Notes: a model not told the origin generated them from the sequence alone. DNA of 64,000 bases from DATEDA01 sp963827595 (GCA_963827595.1 CAWHBT010000001.1:248001-312000); one strand, 5' to 3'; counted from the first letter of the stretch, positions 1 to 12,400 are shown. Program-made: numbers and translations.

Positions 1-52
1 CAAGAACCGCAGCCTATGGCGGCGGTTCTTCAGCGACATCATCCTCGGGTGA
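1..52 (+). CDS. C-terminal tail of an unidentified upstream gene (partial)
   Basis: The frame starting at base 2 is open to a TGA at 50-52 and would give the last 16 residues (KNRSLWRRFFSDIILG) of a protein that begins before the window. In LIV operons a LivH-type permease often precedes livM, but this basic-then-hydrophobic tail is too short to assign. It may also be chance. Confidence 0.25.
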   Translation, partial: KNRSLWRRFFSDIILG

Positions 53-192
53 GGGCAAAGGAGCGTTCGACAGCGCGTACGTGCGCCGGCGCCGGATAGC
101 GCCGCCGTATTCCCCCTGCGCTGCACCAATGCTTGACCCCGACGAGGTCGAGCAAGAGAGCGTGCGGGGTTCGCACCTGCGACCAACGGAAT

Positions 193-1269
193 ATGAGGAA
201 TTCACTCGTCTACGCCGTGCGCCGGGCATGGGTCAACCTGATGAACGAGGTGCTCGTCCTGCCGTCGCGCGCGCTCGTGCCGGCGTGGGTTCTGGCGGTG
301 CTGCTGCTGCCGCTCGTCTGGCCGGACCCCTACGTCCTGCGCATCCTGACGCTGACCTGCCTGTTCGCGATCTTCGCCGCGAGCTGGGATCTCCTCGCCG
401 GCTACGCCGGCCAGGTGAGCTTCGGCCATGCGCTGTTCTTCGGCGCCGGCGCCTACACCTCGGCGCTGGCCTCGCTTAAGCTCGGGTGGTCGCCATGGCT
501 CACCGTGTGGCTGGGCGCGGCGTTCGCCGCGGTGCTCGGCCTGGTCGTCGGATTCCTGTGCCTGCGGCTGCGCGGCGCGTATCTCTCGCTCGCGACGCTC
601 GCGTTCCCGCTGATCGCCACCGGGCTGCTGTTCGCCTTCCCGGGGTTCAGCGGCGGCGAGCTCGGCATCTCCGGGCTGCGCCCGGTCGCGCCGACGCGCA
701 TCGGCAACTACTATGTCGCGGCGATCGCGATGCTGGCCGCGGTATTCGGCCTGTGGCAGCTCGCCGACTCGAAGTTCGGGCTGGTGCTGCACGCGATCCG
801 CGACGACGAGGTGGCGGCGCGGGCCTCCGGAATCAACACGCCACGGTACAAGCTCGTCGTGTTCGCCGTCGCGGCGGCGGTCGCCGGCCTGGCGGGCGCG
901 CTGTTCGCCCACTACATCCGCGTCGCCGGCCCCTCGTCGCTGGAGGTGGCGCTCTCGTTCCAGGTCGTGATCTGGGGCGTATTCGGTGGGGTCGCGACCA
1001 TCTACGGACCGGTGGCCGCGGTGTTCATCCTCTACCCGCTCACCGAGTGGCTCGGCAGCTTCAAGGCCGTCGGCGAGCTGCGGCTGCTCGCGTTCGCGGT
1101 GATCGTGCTCGCGGTGCTGCTGTTCATGCCGCGCGGGATCACGCCCTGGGTACGCGACCGGATCGAGACCAAGTGCCCGCGCTGCAAGCAACGCAATGGT
1201 GCGTGGCGGGCGCAATGCCGGCTGTGCGGCGCGCCGCTGCGGGAGGTCCTCGCGTCGCGGGCGGCCTGA
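193..1269 (+). CDS. livM: LIV/HAAT-family ABC transporter permease (LivM-like) with C-terminal zinc ribbon
   Basis: Inner-membrane permease of a branched-chain-amino-acid-type ABC importer; by family it pairs with a LivH permease and the LivG/LivF ATPases. The 358-residue protein is strongly hydrophobic, with the family motif GYAGQVSFGHALFFG at residues 70-84, and FMPRGI closing the last membrane segment. I chose ATG 193; an in-frame TTG at 133 and ATG at 241 are alternatives and none has a convincing ribosome site. The tail is odd: after the membrane domain come cysteines 328, 331, 342 and 345 in a CX2C-X10-CX2C zinc-ribbon pattern, which I do not know from standard LivM. The livG and livF genes are nearby but on the opposite strand, so this permease may belong to another gene set that begins upstream. 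Confidence 0.88.
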   Translation: MRNSLVYAVRRAWVNLMNEVLVLPSRALVPAWVLAVLLLPLVWPDPYVLRILTLTCLFAIFAASWDLLAGYAGQVSFGHALFFGAGAYTSALASLKLGWSPWLTVWLGAAFAAVLGLVVGFLCLRLRGAYLSLATLAFPLIATGLLFAFPGFSGGELGISGLRPVAPTRIGNYYVAAIAMLAAVFGLWQLADSKFGLVLHAIRDDEVAARASGINTPRYKLVVFAVAAAVAGLAGALFAHYIRVAGPSSLEVALSFQVVIWGVFGGVATIYGPVAAVFILYPLTEWLGSFKAVGELRLLAFAVIVLAVLLFMPRGITPWVRDRIETKCPRCKQRNGAWRAQCRLCGAPLREVLASRAA

Positions 1270-1390
1270 CGCGGGGACGCGCCTGTGACATTGCTGTAAC
1301 GATCCCGGACGCGAGTCGATTGGGCCACCGCAACGGGCGCGCCGGGATTATGATGCGCGCGTAGCGGCCCGGAAGTGGAGTTGCATCACC

Positions 1391-1891
1391 ATGGCACAAC
1401 CCGACAACCCGATCCTGACGGCGGACAAGGGTCCCGCCGAGGACCTCAGCGCCTTCGCCGTGTTCGACCCCGACGCCGGCCAGGCCCTGATCAGGAAGCG
1501 TCTGAACCTGCAGGCCGAGCCGGACGCGAAGACCATCGAGTTTCCGCCGCTCATGGGCGACGTTACGCTCACCAAGGCGGTCGCCGACCGGTGGCAGGCG
1601 CTGCGCGAGGCCGAGCGGCAGCGGGAGCGGCCCGACCCGTGGCCGATCATCGAGCGCAACTTCCCGCGCATCGCGGCGACGATCCGGGACCAGTGGGGCA
1701 AGCGCTGGCTCGACGACTATCTGGGCAAGCTCGTGATCGACGACCGCGGCGACCGCCAGGGATTCCAGCTGGACACGCTCTCGGCGATCATGGAGATCGC
1801 CCGCCTGCACTCCGACCAGTTCGGGCTGGCGATGCCGATCCGCCCCTGGGAGGCGAACGTCAGCGAGACCAAGTGGTGGTACAAGCGGTAG
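1391..1891 (+). CDS. Hypothetical protein, soluble
   Basis: I do not recognise this 166-residue protein. It is charged and soluble, has no signal peptide or membrane segment, and is rich in tryptophan in its second half (QWGKRWLDDY; it ends KWWYKR). Codon use matches the neighbours and the frame is clean, so it is probably a real gene. It follows livM by 121 bp; that gap holds a TATGAT box at 1349-1354 that could serve as a -10 element, though no good -35 is visible. It converges on livF, with 34 bp between the two stop codons. The start ATG is preceded only by a weak GTGGAG. Confidence 0.6.
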   Translation: MAQPDNPILTADKGPAEDLSAFAVFDPDAGQALIRKRLNLQAEPDAKTIEFPPLMGDVTLTKAVADRWQALREAERQRERPDPWPIIERNFPRIAATIRDQWGKRWLDDYLGKLVIDDRGDRQGFQLDTLSAIMEIARLHSDQFGLAMPIRPWEANVSETKWWYKR

Positions 1892-1925
1892 CGCCACCGG
1901 CGGCACCCACGCCGCGTCGCTCGGC

Positions 1926-2675
1926 CTAGAGTCCCAGGTACCCTGCCCGCAACGTCGCGTCGGCCCGCAGCTCGTCGGCGGTGCCGCTCGCGATGATCCG
2001 TCCCTGCGAGAGCACGTAGTTGCGTCCGGCCATCCGGAACACCTGGCCGATCTCCTGCTCGACGAGCAGGACCGGCACCCCACCCGCGTGCACGCTCGCG
2101 ATCGCCGCGAACAGCTCCTCGCGGATCTTCGGCGCCAGCCCGAGCGAGGGCTCGTCGACGCAGAGGAGCTTCGCCTCGAACATCAGCGCGCGCGCGATCG
2201 CCAGCATCTGCTGCTCGCCGCCGGAGAGCGTGCCGGCGATCTGCCCGCGGCGCGCGGCGAGCCGCGGAAACGACGCGTAGCAGCGCTCCAGGCGCCGCCC
2301 GGTCTCGGCCGGGCCGCTCGACAGGTAGGCGCCCGCCAGGAGGTTCTCGAGGACGGTGAGCTCGCGGAACGGGCGCCGCCGCTCCGGACAGAGCACGAGA
2401 CCGCGCCTGCGGATCTCGTGCGCCGGCAGCGCGTCGATGCGCTCGCCCGCGAACCGCACCTCCCCGTCGAGGACGATGTCGCCCTCGGTGCCGCGCTTCA
2501 TCCGCGCCTCGAAGCGGACGAGCCCTGAGACCGCCCGCAGCAGCGTCGACTTTCCGGCGCCGTTCGGCCCGACCAGCCCGACGAGCTCGCCCGCGCCGAC
2601 CGCGAGCGACACCGCGTTCAGGATCACCGCCCGGTCGTAGCGGACGGACAGGCCCTGCACCTCAAGCAGCGGCAT
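1926..2675 (-). CDS. livF: LIV/HAAT ABC transporter ATP-binding protein LivF
   Basis: Cytoplasmic ATPase subunit of a LIV-type importer, 249 residues, the usual LivF length. Walker A GPNGAGKST lies at residues 36-44, the ABC signature LSGGEQQ at 150-156, and Walker B with its glutamate (LLCVDEP) at 170-176. It overlaps the end of livG by 14 bp, which implies translational coupling in the order acyl-CoA synthetase, livG, livF. No permease or substrate-binding protein lies in this leftward operon inside the window; the nearest permease, livM, is convergent. Substrates of this family go beyond leucine, isoleucine and valine to amides, urea and aromatic acids. Confidence 0.92.
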   Translation of the reverse strand: MPLLEVQGLSVRYDRAVILNAVSLAVGAGELVGLVGPNGAGKSTLLRAVSGLVRFEARMKRGTEGDIVLDGEVRFAGERIDALPAHEIRRRGLVLCPERRRPFRELTVLENLLAGAYLSSGPAETGRRLERCYASFPRLAARRGQIAGTLSGGEQQMLAIARALMFEAKLLCVDEPSLGLAPKIREELFAAIASVHAGGVPVLLVEQEIGQVFRMAGRNYVLSQGRIIASGTADELRADATLRAGYLGL

Positions 2676-3438
2676 CGTGCGCGCTCCCGAGATAGGCCTC
2701 GATCACCTTCGGATCCCGCACGACCTCCGCGGGCGGCCCGTCGGCGATCAGCTCGCCGTGGTCGATCACGATCACGCGGTCGACGATCGCCATCAGCTCC
2801 TTCAGCTTGTGCTCGATCATCAGCACTGCCGGCCCCTCGGAGTGCAGGCGCCCGAAGCGCCCGCCCTTGTGCAGGCGGCGGATCGACTTCGCGAGCAGCT
2901 CGGATTCCGCCGGGTTCAGGCCGCCGAGCGGCTCGTCGAGCAGCAGCAGCTCCGGCTCGGTGGCGATCGCGCGCGCGACCTCGAGGCGCTTCAGGTCCCC
3001 CTGCGAGAGCGCGGACGCGGGCTCGAGCGCCATGTCGGAGATGCCGACGAACTCGAGCGCGTCGAGCGCCTTCGCCTCGACCTTCTTGACCCACTCGCCG
3101 CGGCGGCGTGCGCGGGGCGCCACGAGCGGCACCATCACGTTCGCGATGATCGGCAGATGGCGGAAGGGCCGGGTGTTCTGGAACGTGCCGGCGATGCCGC
3201 GGTTGACCACGTCCCAGGGCCGCAGCGCGGTGATGTCCTCGCCGTTGAACACGATCCGACCGGAGTCCGGGGCGAGGATCTTGGTGACGAGCCGCAGCAG
3301 CGTGGTCTTGCCGGCGCCGTTCGGGCCGATCAGCCCGACGATCTGGTCGCGCGCGAGCTCGAAGCCGACGTCGTTCACCGCCGTCAGCCCGCCGAAGCGC
3401 TTGACGAGGTGCTCGGCCCGGAAGAACGGACCCGGCAT
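2662..3438 (-). CDS. livG: LIV/HAAT ABC transporter ATP-binding protein LivG
   Basis: Partner ATPase of LivF, 258 residues. Walker A GPNGAGKTT is at residues 38-46, the signature loop LSQGDLK at 144-150 and Walker B LLLLDEP at 164-170. The C-terminal segment (HKLKELMAIVDRVIVIDHGE, then the EAYLG motif) is the LivG-type extension. A short arginine-rich insert and the sequence RFGRLHSEGPAV near residues 193-205 lengthen the loop before the H-loop. The ATG lies 11 bp after the stop of the acyl-CoA synthetase and a run of G residues there could act as the ribosome site. Co-transcription with both neighbours is very likely. Confidence 0.92.
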   Translation of the reverse strand: MPGPFFRAEHLVKRFGGLTAVNDVGFELARDQIVGLIGPNGAGKTTLLRLVTKILAPDSGRIVFNGEDITALRPWDVVNRGIAGTFQNTRPFRHLPIIANVMVPLVAPRARRRGEWVKKVEAKALDALEFVGISDMALEPASALSQGDLKRLEVARAIATEPELLLLDEPLGGLNPAESELLAKSIRRLHKGGRFGRLHSEGPAVLMIEHKLKELMAIVDRVIVIDHGELIADGPPAEVVRDPKVIEAYLGSAHDAAA

Positions 3439-3449
3439 GGGGCGCCCCC

Positions 3450-5165
3450 CTAGGACGGCGCGGGCGCGTGCTCGTCGCGCAGCTCGCGGCGCGAGACCTT
3501 GCCGACGTCGGTCTTCGGCAGCTCGCCGCGGAACTCGACGAGCTGCGGCACCCGGTACTCCGCCAGCCGCTCGCGGCAGAAGGAGCGGATGTCCTCCTCG
3601 GAGAGCTTGCCGCGCGCGTCGCCGTGCAGCACGACGATCGCCTTGACGAGCTGCCCCGCCGCGGGGTCGGGGACGCCGATCACGCCCGCCGCCTTGACCT
3701 GCGGGTGCGCGTAGAGCACGTCCTCGACGTCCTTGGCGAAGATCGAGTGGCCCTTGTGCTTGATCAGGTCCTTGGCGCGGTCGTAGAAGAGGAAATAGCC
3801 CTCGCCGTCCATGCGCACGATGTCGCCGGTGCGCAGCCAGCGGATGCCGCCGGCGTCGCTGAAGACCTTGGCGTTCTCGTCGGGCTTCTGCCAGTAGCCC
3901 TGCATCACGCTCGGCCCGGACAGCACCAGCTCCCCGGTCGCGCCCGGCGGCACGAACGACCCCGTCTCCGGGTCGAGCACCGCGGCGAGCACGCCGGGCA
4001 GCGGGCAGCCGAACGAGCCGGGCTTGGCGCGGTGGAACGGGTTCACGTGGCTCGCGGCGCAGGTCTCGGAGAGCCCGTAGCCTTCGATGATCTTCGACCG
4101 GGTCCGCTTCTCCCAGTCCCGCATCGTCGACTCATGCAGGGTGTCCGCGCCCGAGAGCACGAGCTTGAGCCGGCGCCAGTCCACCTTGTCGGTGTCCTTG
4201 TGGTCCTTCAGGTACTCGAAGAGCGTCGGCACGCCGTAGAACACGGTGACCCGGTAGCGCTCCATCGCCGCGAGCATCGCCTCGGTGTCCGGATTGGTGA
4301 ACAGCACCAGCAGCTGCCCCCGGCACAGGCCGTGCAGCATGATCACCACCTGTCCGTAGATGTGGAAAAACGGCAGGAACGCGAGCGCCACCTCCTGGTC
4401 CGGCTCGAGCCGCCGGAACGCCGCGCTCACCATCGCCTCCGCGGCGATCAGGTTGTGGTGCGTGAGCATCACGCCCTTCGGGCGGCCGGTCGTGCCGCCC
4501 GTGTACGGCAGCACGGCGAGGTCGGCGCGCGGGTCGATCGCGACCCGCGGCGGCTGGGCCGGGTATTTCCCGAGCAGCTCCTTCAGCCAGTGGAGGTTCG
4601 GCGCGGCCGGCACGTCGGGCGCGCCGAGGTCGATGTCCGGAAGCAGGCGACGCAACGGCCCCTTGCCGAGGAACCGCTTCAGCCCCGGCAGGTATTCGCC
4701 CACGTTGGTGACGATCACAAGGTCGAGCGCGGCACCGCTCTTCGCCACCTTGTCGTAGAGGATGTCCTGGCAGACGATCGCGCGCGCGCCGCTGTCCTCG
4801 AGCTGAAAGCGGACCTCGTGGCTCGTGTACACCGGGCTGATCGGCGTCACCGTCGCCCCCGCCTTGAGCGCGGCGAAGTAGGCGATGATGAACTGCGGGC
4901 TGTTCAGGAGGTAGAGCGCCACCCGGTCGCCTTTCTTGACGCCCAGGTCGGCGAACGCGCAGGCGAGGCGGTCGGCGGCCTCGCGGAGCTCGCGATAGGT
5001 GATCTCCCGGCCGTAGAAGACGACCGCCGGCCGGTTCGGTGCGCGGTCGGTCGCCTCGTCGAACGCCTGCGGGACCGACTTCGATGGCGGGTCGACCGTC
5101 TCCGGCACCCCGGGCTCGTAGAATTTCAGCCAGGGCTTGGCGAGATACTGCGCTCCGGCGTCCAT
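3450..5165 (-). CDS. AMP-dependent acyl-CoA synthetase/ligase (FadD-like)
   Basis: Adenylate-forming enzyme that activates a carboxylic acid to its CoA thioester through an acyl-AMP. The 571-residue protein has the P-loop-like core YTGGTTGRPKGVM (about 221-233), the adenine-binding motif GYGLSETC, the ribose-binding motif WLRTGDI and, near the C-terminus, PKTDVGKVSRREL with the catalytic lysine. The frame is open further upstream to 5486, but ATG 5165 follows a strong purine-rich ribosome site (GGAGGAGGAGGAG) and matches the usual N-terminus, so I chose it. Being first in an operon with livG and livF suggests that the transporter brings in an acid that this ligase activates, for example a fatty or aromatic acid; the true substrate cannot be read from sequence. 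Confidence 0.88.
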   Translation of the reverse strand: MDAGAQYLAKPWLKFYEPGVPETVDPPSKSVPQAFDEATDRAPNRPAVVFYGREITYRELREAADRLACAFADLGVKKGDRVALYLLNSPQFIIAYFAALKAGATVTPISPVYTSHEVRFQLEDSGARAIVCQDILYDKVAKSGAALDLVIVTNVGEYLPGLKRFLGKGPLRRLLPDIDLGAPDVPAAPNLHWLKELLGKYPAQPPRVAIDPRADLAVLPYTGGTTGRPKGVMLTHHNLIAAEAMVSAAFRRLEPDQEVALAFLPFFHIYGQVVIMLHGLCRGQLLVLFTNPDTEAMLAAMERYRVTVFYGVPTLFEYLKDHKDTDKVDWRRLKLVLSGADTLHESTMRDWEKRTRSKIIEGYGLSETCAASHVNPFHRAKPGSFGCPLPGVLAAVLDPETGSFVPPGATGELVLSGPSVMQGYWQKPDENAKVFSDAGGIRWLRTGDIVRMDGEGYFLFYDRAKDLIKHKGHSIFAKDVEDVLYAHPQVKAAGVIGVPDPAAGQLVKAIVVLHGDARGKLSEEDIRSFCRERLAEYRVPQLVEFRGELPKTDVGKVSRRELRDEHAPAPS

Positions 5166-5448
5166 CGTCTCCTCCTCCTCCCCGCCGTTCACTCTACCGC
5201 TTGCGCGCAGTGAGCGTAAAGGCCCCTCGCGGCGTTCCTCGTGTCCGGACCGCTCGCGCCGGCGCTGCGCTATCCTTCGCGGCGGCAAGTCGAATACGGG
5301 ATAGCGAAGATGCGCGTGGTCGTCACGGTGGAGCCCGAAGGCGCGGGCCGCGTCAACCTCGTCGACGGCGGCGAGAAACGCGGCGTCGACCGGCGTACCG
5401 ACGCCGCGCCCCGCCATTGCTGATGCAGCGGGCGGCAGGCCGGCACGG
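5166..5448. promoter_or_regulatory. Divergent intergenic region between the acyl-CoA synthetase operon and glgX
   Basis: This 283-bp region must hold promoters in both directions. An inverted repeat CGCTATCC (5268-5275) / GGATAGCG (5299-5306) with a 23-nt spacer stands out, and the second arm runs into GCGAAG, complementary to the CTTCGC following the first arm. A small open frame beginning at ATG 5310 (37 codons) could be read but has no family resemblance, and I do not call it. No clear -35/-10 pair is visible. Confidence 0.4.
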
Positions 5449-7587
<2,139 letters not shown>

Positions 7588-7645
7588 CGCCGCGGCGGCC
7601 GGTCGCGCACCCGGTGCGCCTATTGCGATGAGAAGACGGCATTCA

Positions 7646-9439
7646 ATGCGCTTTGGCGCCGAGCTTGCGCCGGACGGCGCGACGCGCTTTCGCCTCTGGG
7701 CGCCGGGCGCCGCCGAGGTCGATCTCGAGCTCTCCACGGGCGCCGCGCAGCCAATGGCCGTGCTCGGCGACGGCTGGCGCGAAGCGGTCGTGCGCGACGC
7801 ACCGGCGGGGACGCGCTACGCGTTTCGTCTCGGAGACGGGCTCACCGTGCCCGACCCGGCGTCGCGGTTCAACCCGGACGACGTCCACGCGCCGAGCATG
7901 GTCGTGGACCCGCTCGGGTTCGCGTGGGACGACGCCGGCTGGGCGGGACGGCCCTGGCACGAGGCGGTGATCTACGAGCTCCACACCGGCACGTTCACTG
8001 CCGCGGGCACGTTCGCTGCAGTCAGTGAGCGGCTCGACTACCTGGCCGAGCTCGGCGTCACGGCGATCGAGCTCATGCCGGTCGCCGATTTCCCCGGCCG
8101 GCGGAACTGGGGGTACGACGGCGTGCTGCTCTTCGCGCCCGATGCCGCGTACGGCGCGCCCAACGACCTCAAGCGCCTGGTGCAGGCGGCGCACGCGCGC
8201 GGCCTGATGGTGCTGCTCGACGTCGTCTACAACCACTTCGGGCCCGAGGGCAACTACCTGCACCGCTACGCGCCGCAATTCTTCAACCCGCGGCACGCGA
8301 CGCCCTGGGGCCCGGCGATCAACTTCGACGGTCCCGGTGCGCGGGTGGTACGGGACTTCTACGTGCACAACGCGCTGTACTGGCTGGAGGAGTACCACTT
8401 CGACGGCCTGCGGCTCGACGCGGTGCACGCGATCGCCGACGACTCGCAGCCGGACATCGTCACCGAGATCGGAGCCGCGGTCCGCGCGGGCCCGGGACGC
8501 GATCGCCACGTCCATCTCGTGGTCGAGAACGAGCGCAACCAGGCCCGCTACCTCGCCCGCGACGCCGCCCAGCGCCCGCTGACGGCGACCGCGCAGTGGA
8601 ACGACGACATCCATCACGCGGCGCACGTCCTTCTCACCGGCGAGCGCGACGGCTACTACGCCGACTACGCCGACCGTCCGCTCTGGTATCTCGGTCGTTC
8701 GCTCGCCGAAGGCTTCGGCCAGCAGGGCGAGTCCTCGCGCTACCGGGGTGGCCGTCCGCGCGGCGAGCCGAGCACGCGGCTGCCCGCGACCGCCTTCGTC
8801 TCGTTTCTGCAGACGCACGACCAGGTCGGCAACCGGGCGCTCGGCGAGCGGATCGGCGCGCTCGCCGGGCCGCGGCCGCTCGCGGCCGCGCTCGCGTGCA
8901 TCCTCCTCGCGCCGTCGGTCCCGATGCTGTTCATGGGCGAGGAGTTCGACGCCGCCGCGCCGTTCCTGTTCTTCTGCGACTTCGGCGCGGACCTCGCCGC
9001 CGCGGTGACCCGGGGCCGCCGCGAGGAGTTCCGGCGGTTCGAGCGCTTCCGCGCGCCGGCGGTGCAGAACGCGATCCCCGACCCGAACGATCCGGCGACG
9101 TTCGAGCGCTCGAAACTCCAGTGGCGGGAGACGGCGGCCCCGGGGCATCGCGAGCGGCTCGCGCTCTGCCGCCGGCTCCTCGCGCTCAGGCGCGAGCACG
9201 TCGTTCCGCGCCTCGCGACGATCGCCGCGCCGGGCGAGTTCGAGACCTCGCCCGTGCTCGCGGTGCGCTGGGCGCTCGGTGCCGGCGCGCGGCTGCATCT
9301 CGTCGCGAACCTGTCGGACGCGCCGGAGGCGCGCGTGACGCTCCCGCGCGGCACGGTGATCTTCGCGACCGATCCGCCGCGCACGAGCGTGCTGCCCGCC
9401 TGGTCGGTGGTCTGGAGCCTCGAGTCCGCCGATGGCTGA
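7646..9439 (+). CDS. treZ: Malto-oligosyltrehalose trehalohydrolase TreZ
   Basis: GH13 enzyme that cuts free trehalose from the maltooligosyl-trehalose end made by TreY. About 597 residues: an N-terminal CBM48-like domain (RFGAELAPDGATRFRLWAPG), the barrel with D258 in FDGLRLDAVHAI, E294 in VVENERNQA and D392 in THDQVGNRALGERI, and a C-terminal beta domain. I chose ATG 7646, preceded by AGAAGACGG; ATG 7628, six codons earlier, is possible. The frame is open further upstream but that part lies inside glgX. Its stop overlaps the malQ-treY start by 8 bp, so the two are translationally coupled, which fits since TreY makes its substrate. Confidence 0.94.
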   Translation: MRFGAELAPDGATRFRLWAPGAAEVDLELSTGAAQPMAVLGDGWREAVVRDAPAGTRYAFRLGDGLTVPDPASRFNPDDVHAPSMVVDPLGFAWDDAGWAGRPWHEAVIYELHTGTFTAAGTFAAVSERLDYLAELGVTAIELMPVADFPGRRNWGYDGVLLFAPDAAYGAPNDLKRLVQAAHARGLMVLLDVVYNHFGPEGNYLHRYAPQFFNPRHATPWGPAINFDGPGARVVRDFYVHNALYWLEEYHFDGLRLDAVHAIADDSQPDIVTEIGAAVRAGPGRDRHVHLVVENERNQARYLARDAAQRPLTATAQWNDDIHHAAHVLLTGERDGYYADYADRPLWYLGRSLAEGFGQQGESSRYRGGRPRGEPSTRLPATAFVSFLQTHDQVGNRALGERIGALAGPRPLAAALACILLAPSVPMLFMGEEFDAAAPFLFFCDFGADLAAAVTRGRREEFRRFERFRAPAVQNAIPDPNDPATFERSKLQWRETAAPGHRERLALCRRLLALRREHVVPRLATIAAPGEFETSPVLAVRWALGAGARLHLVANLSDAPEARVTLPRGTVIFATDPPRTSVLPAWSVVWSLESADG

Positions 9440-12400
9440 GCTCGCCCAACTCGCGCGGGCGCACGGCATCGCGCCCGAGTATCACGACATCTGGGGCAAG
9501 CTCCACCGCGCGAGCGACGAAACGTTGCGCGCGCTGCTCGAAGCGATGGGCGTCGCCGCGGCCGACGACGAGGCGGCCGCCGCGACGATGCGTTCCGACG
9601 CGGCGCGCCGCTGGCGCACGCCGCTCGCGCCGGCGGTCGTTACCGGCGCCGAGGAGCGGCCGTGGCGCGTGCGCGTCAACCTCCCCGCCGCGCTCGACGC
9701 TGCGCCGCTCCGCTGGCGCCTCGTCGTCGAGGACGGCACCGAGCATGGCGGGGCGTTCGCGCCGCACGCGCTCGCGGCTCTCGAGCGTACCGAGGTGGCC
9801 GGCGAGGCGTTCGTCGCGCGGGAGCTCGTGCTCGACGCCGACCTGCCCGCCGGCTATCACCGGCTCGAGCTCGCGCGCGGCGGCGAGGCGCTCGGCGCGA
9901 CGCTCTTTGTCGTCGCGCCGCGCACCTGCTATCGCCCGGCGGCGCTCGACGGGAACGGCCGGGTGTGGGGTGCGGCGGTGCAGCTCTACGCGGTGCGCTC
10001 GGAGCGCAACTGGGGCATCGGCGACTTCACCGACCTGCGGACGATCGTCGAGCAGTGGGCCGCGCGCGGCGCCGGCGTCGTCGGCGTGAGCCCGCTGCAC
10101 GCGCTGTTTCCCCACAACCCCGAGCACGCGAGCCCCTACAGCCCGTCGAGCCGGCTGTTCCTGAACGTGCTCTATCTCGACGTCGAGGCCCTCGAGGAGT
10201 TCCGCGAGTGCAACGAGACGCGGAGCATGGTCCGGACGGCCGCGTTCCAGACCAGGCTGAAGGCGCTGCGCGAAACCGAGCTCGTCGATTACGCCGGGGT
10301 CGCGGCCGCCAAGCTCGCGGTGCTCGAGCGGCTCTACGCGTTCTTCCGCACCCGCCATCTCGGCGGCGACACGGCGCGCGGGCGCACGTTCCGCGCGTTC
10401 CAGGCGCGGGACGGCGAGCCGTTGCGCCGCCACGCGCTGTTCGAGGCGCTGCAAGAGCGGTTCCACCGCGCCGACGCGGAGGTCTGGGGCTGGCCGGCGT
10501 GGTCGGAGCCGTACCGCGATCCGCTTGCGTCCGAGGTGGCGCGCTTCGCCGCCGCGAACGTCGAGCGAATCGAATTCTTCGAATACCTGCAGTGGCAGGC
10601 CGACCTGCAGCTCGAAAGCGTGGGCCGGCGCGCGTTCGAGCTCGGGCTCGGCATCGGCCTGTACGCCGACCTCGCGGTGTCGATCGACCGCGGCGGCGCC
10701 GAGGCGTGGGCGAACCAGGGTCTCTACGCCACCGCCGCGAGCGTGGGTGCGCCACCGGACGACTTCAATCAGCAGGGCCAGAACTGGGGCCTCCCGCCGC
10801 TCGTCCCCGAGCGGCTCGAGGCGACCGCGTACGCGCCGTTCATCGCGACGCTCCGCGCGAACATGCGGCACGCCGGGGCGCTCCGCATCGATCACGTCAT
10901 GGGGCTGATGCGGCTCTTCTGGGTACCGCCGGGGATGGCGGCGACCAACGGCGCCTACGTGAGCTACCCGCTGCGCGACCTGCTTGGCATCCTGGCGCTC
11001 GAAAGCCAGCGCAACCAGTGCCTCGTCATCGGGGAGGATCTCGGCACGGTCCCGGATGAGGTGCGCCGCGCGCTCGCCGCCTGCGGGGTACTCTCCTATC
11101 GCGTGCTGCTGTTCGAGCGCACCCCCGGCGGGGAGTTCAAGCCGCCGGCCGCCTATCCGGCCGGCGCGCTGGTCGCGACCAGCACGCACGACCTGCCGAC
11201 GCTCGCCGGCTGGTGGGAGGGCCGCGACATCCGGCTGCGCCACGAGCTCGGGCTCACGGCCGGCAACGGGGCGCACGACGCGGAGCTCGCCGGCCGCGCC
11301 GAGGATCAGTCCCGGCTGCTCCGCGCGCTCGAGCGCGAGCGGCTCCTCCCGCCGGGCACAAGCGCCGACCCGGCGTCGGTCCCCGAGCTGACGCCCCCGC
11401 TCCTTCGGTCGCTCCAGCTCTTCCTCGGCCGCAGCCCCGCGCAGGTGCTGGTCGTGCAGCTCGAAGACGTGCTCGGGGCGCGCGAGCAGGTAAACCTGCC
11501 CGCCACGACCGGGGAGCGCTACCCGAGCTGGCGGCGGAAGCTCGGGCTCGTGCTCGAGCGCTGGCCGGAGGACGAGCGCTTCGTCGCGCTCGCCGCTGCG
11601 CTCGCGCGGCTGCGGAGCCGCCCGCAATTGGTGCGGCCGCGCGCCGGCGACGCGTCGCAAGCGGTCATCCCGCGCGCGACCTACCGCATCCTGCTGCACC
11701 GCGACTTCAACTTCGAGGACGCGACCGCGATCGTGCCGTACCTCGCCGCGCTCGGGGTGAGCCACGTGTACTGCTCGCCGTACCTGCGCGCGCGCCCCGG
11801 CAGCCGCCACGGCTACGACATCATCGACCACAGCGCGCTCAACCCCGAGATCGGCAACCGCGACAACTTCGACCGCTTCGCGGGCGCGCTCGCCCGCCAC
11901 GGCATGGGCCAGGTGCTCGACATGGTGCCCAACCACATGGGCGTGATGGGCGCCGACAACGCGTGGTGGATGGACGTGCTCGAGAACGGGCCGGCGTCAC
12001 CGTACGCCGAGCACTTCGACATCGACTGGCAGCCGATCGACCCCGCGCTCGAGCGCGAGGTGCTGCTTCCGATCCTCGGCGATCATTACGGCAACGTCCT
12101 CGAGCGCGGCGAGCTCAAGCTAGCCTACGAGCCGCCGACCGGCAGCTTCGCCGTCTGGTACCACGAGCACCGCTTCCCGATCGACCCCCGCGAATACCCG
12201 CGGCTCGCCGAGCGCGCGCGGCGGCTGCTCGAACCGGGCGCGCTCTCGGCGCCGGCAACGGCGGAGTTGGAGAGCCTGGTCGCGGCGTTCGGTCGCCTGC
12301 CGCCGCGCGGCGACACGAGCCCGTCCGCGGTCGCCGAGCGGGGCCGCGACAAGGAAGTGCACAAGGCGCGGCTCGCGCGGCTCGTGCGCGAGCACCCCGC

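Noticed and set aside
5241..5423. A 60-codon rightward frame before glgX
   Set aside because: No family resemblance, no good ribosome site, and it lies in what should be a promoter region.
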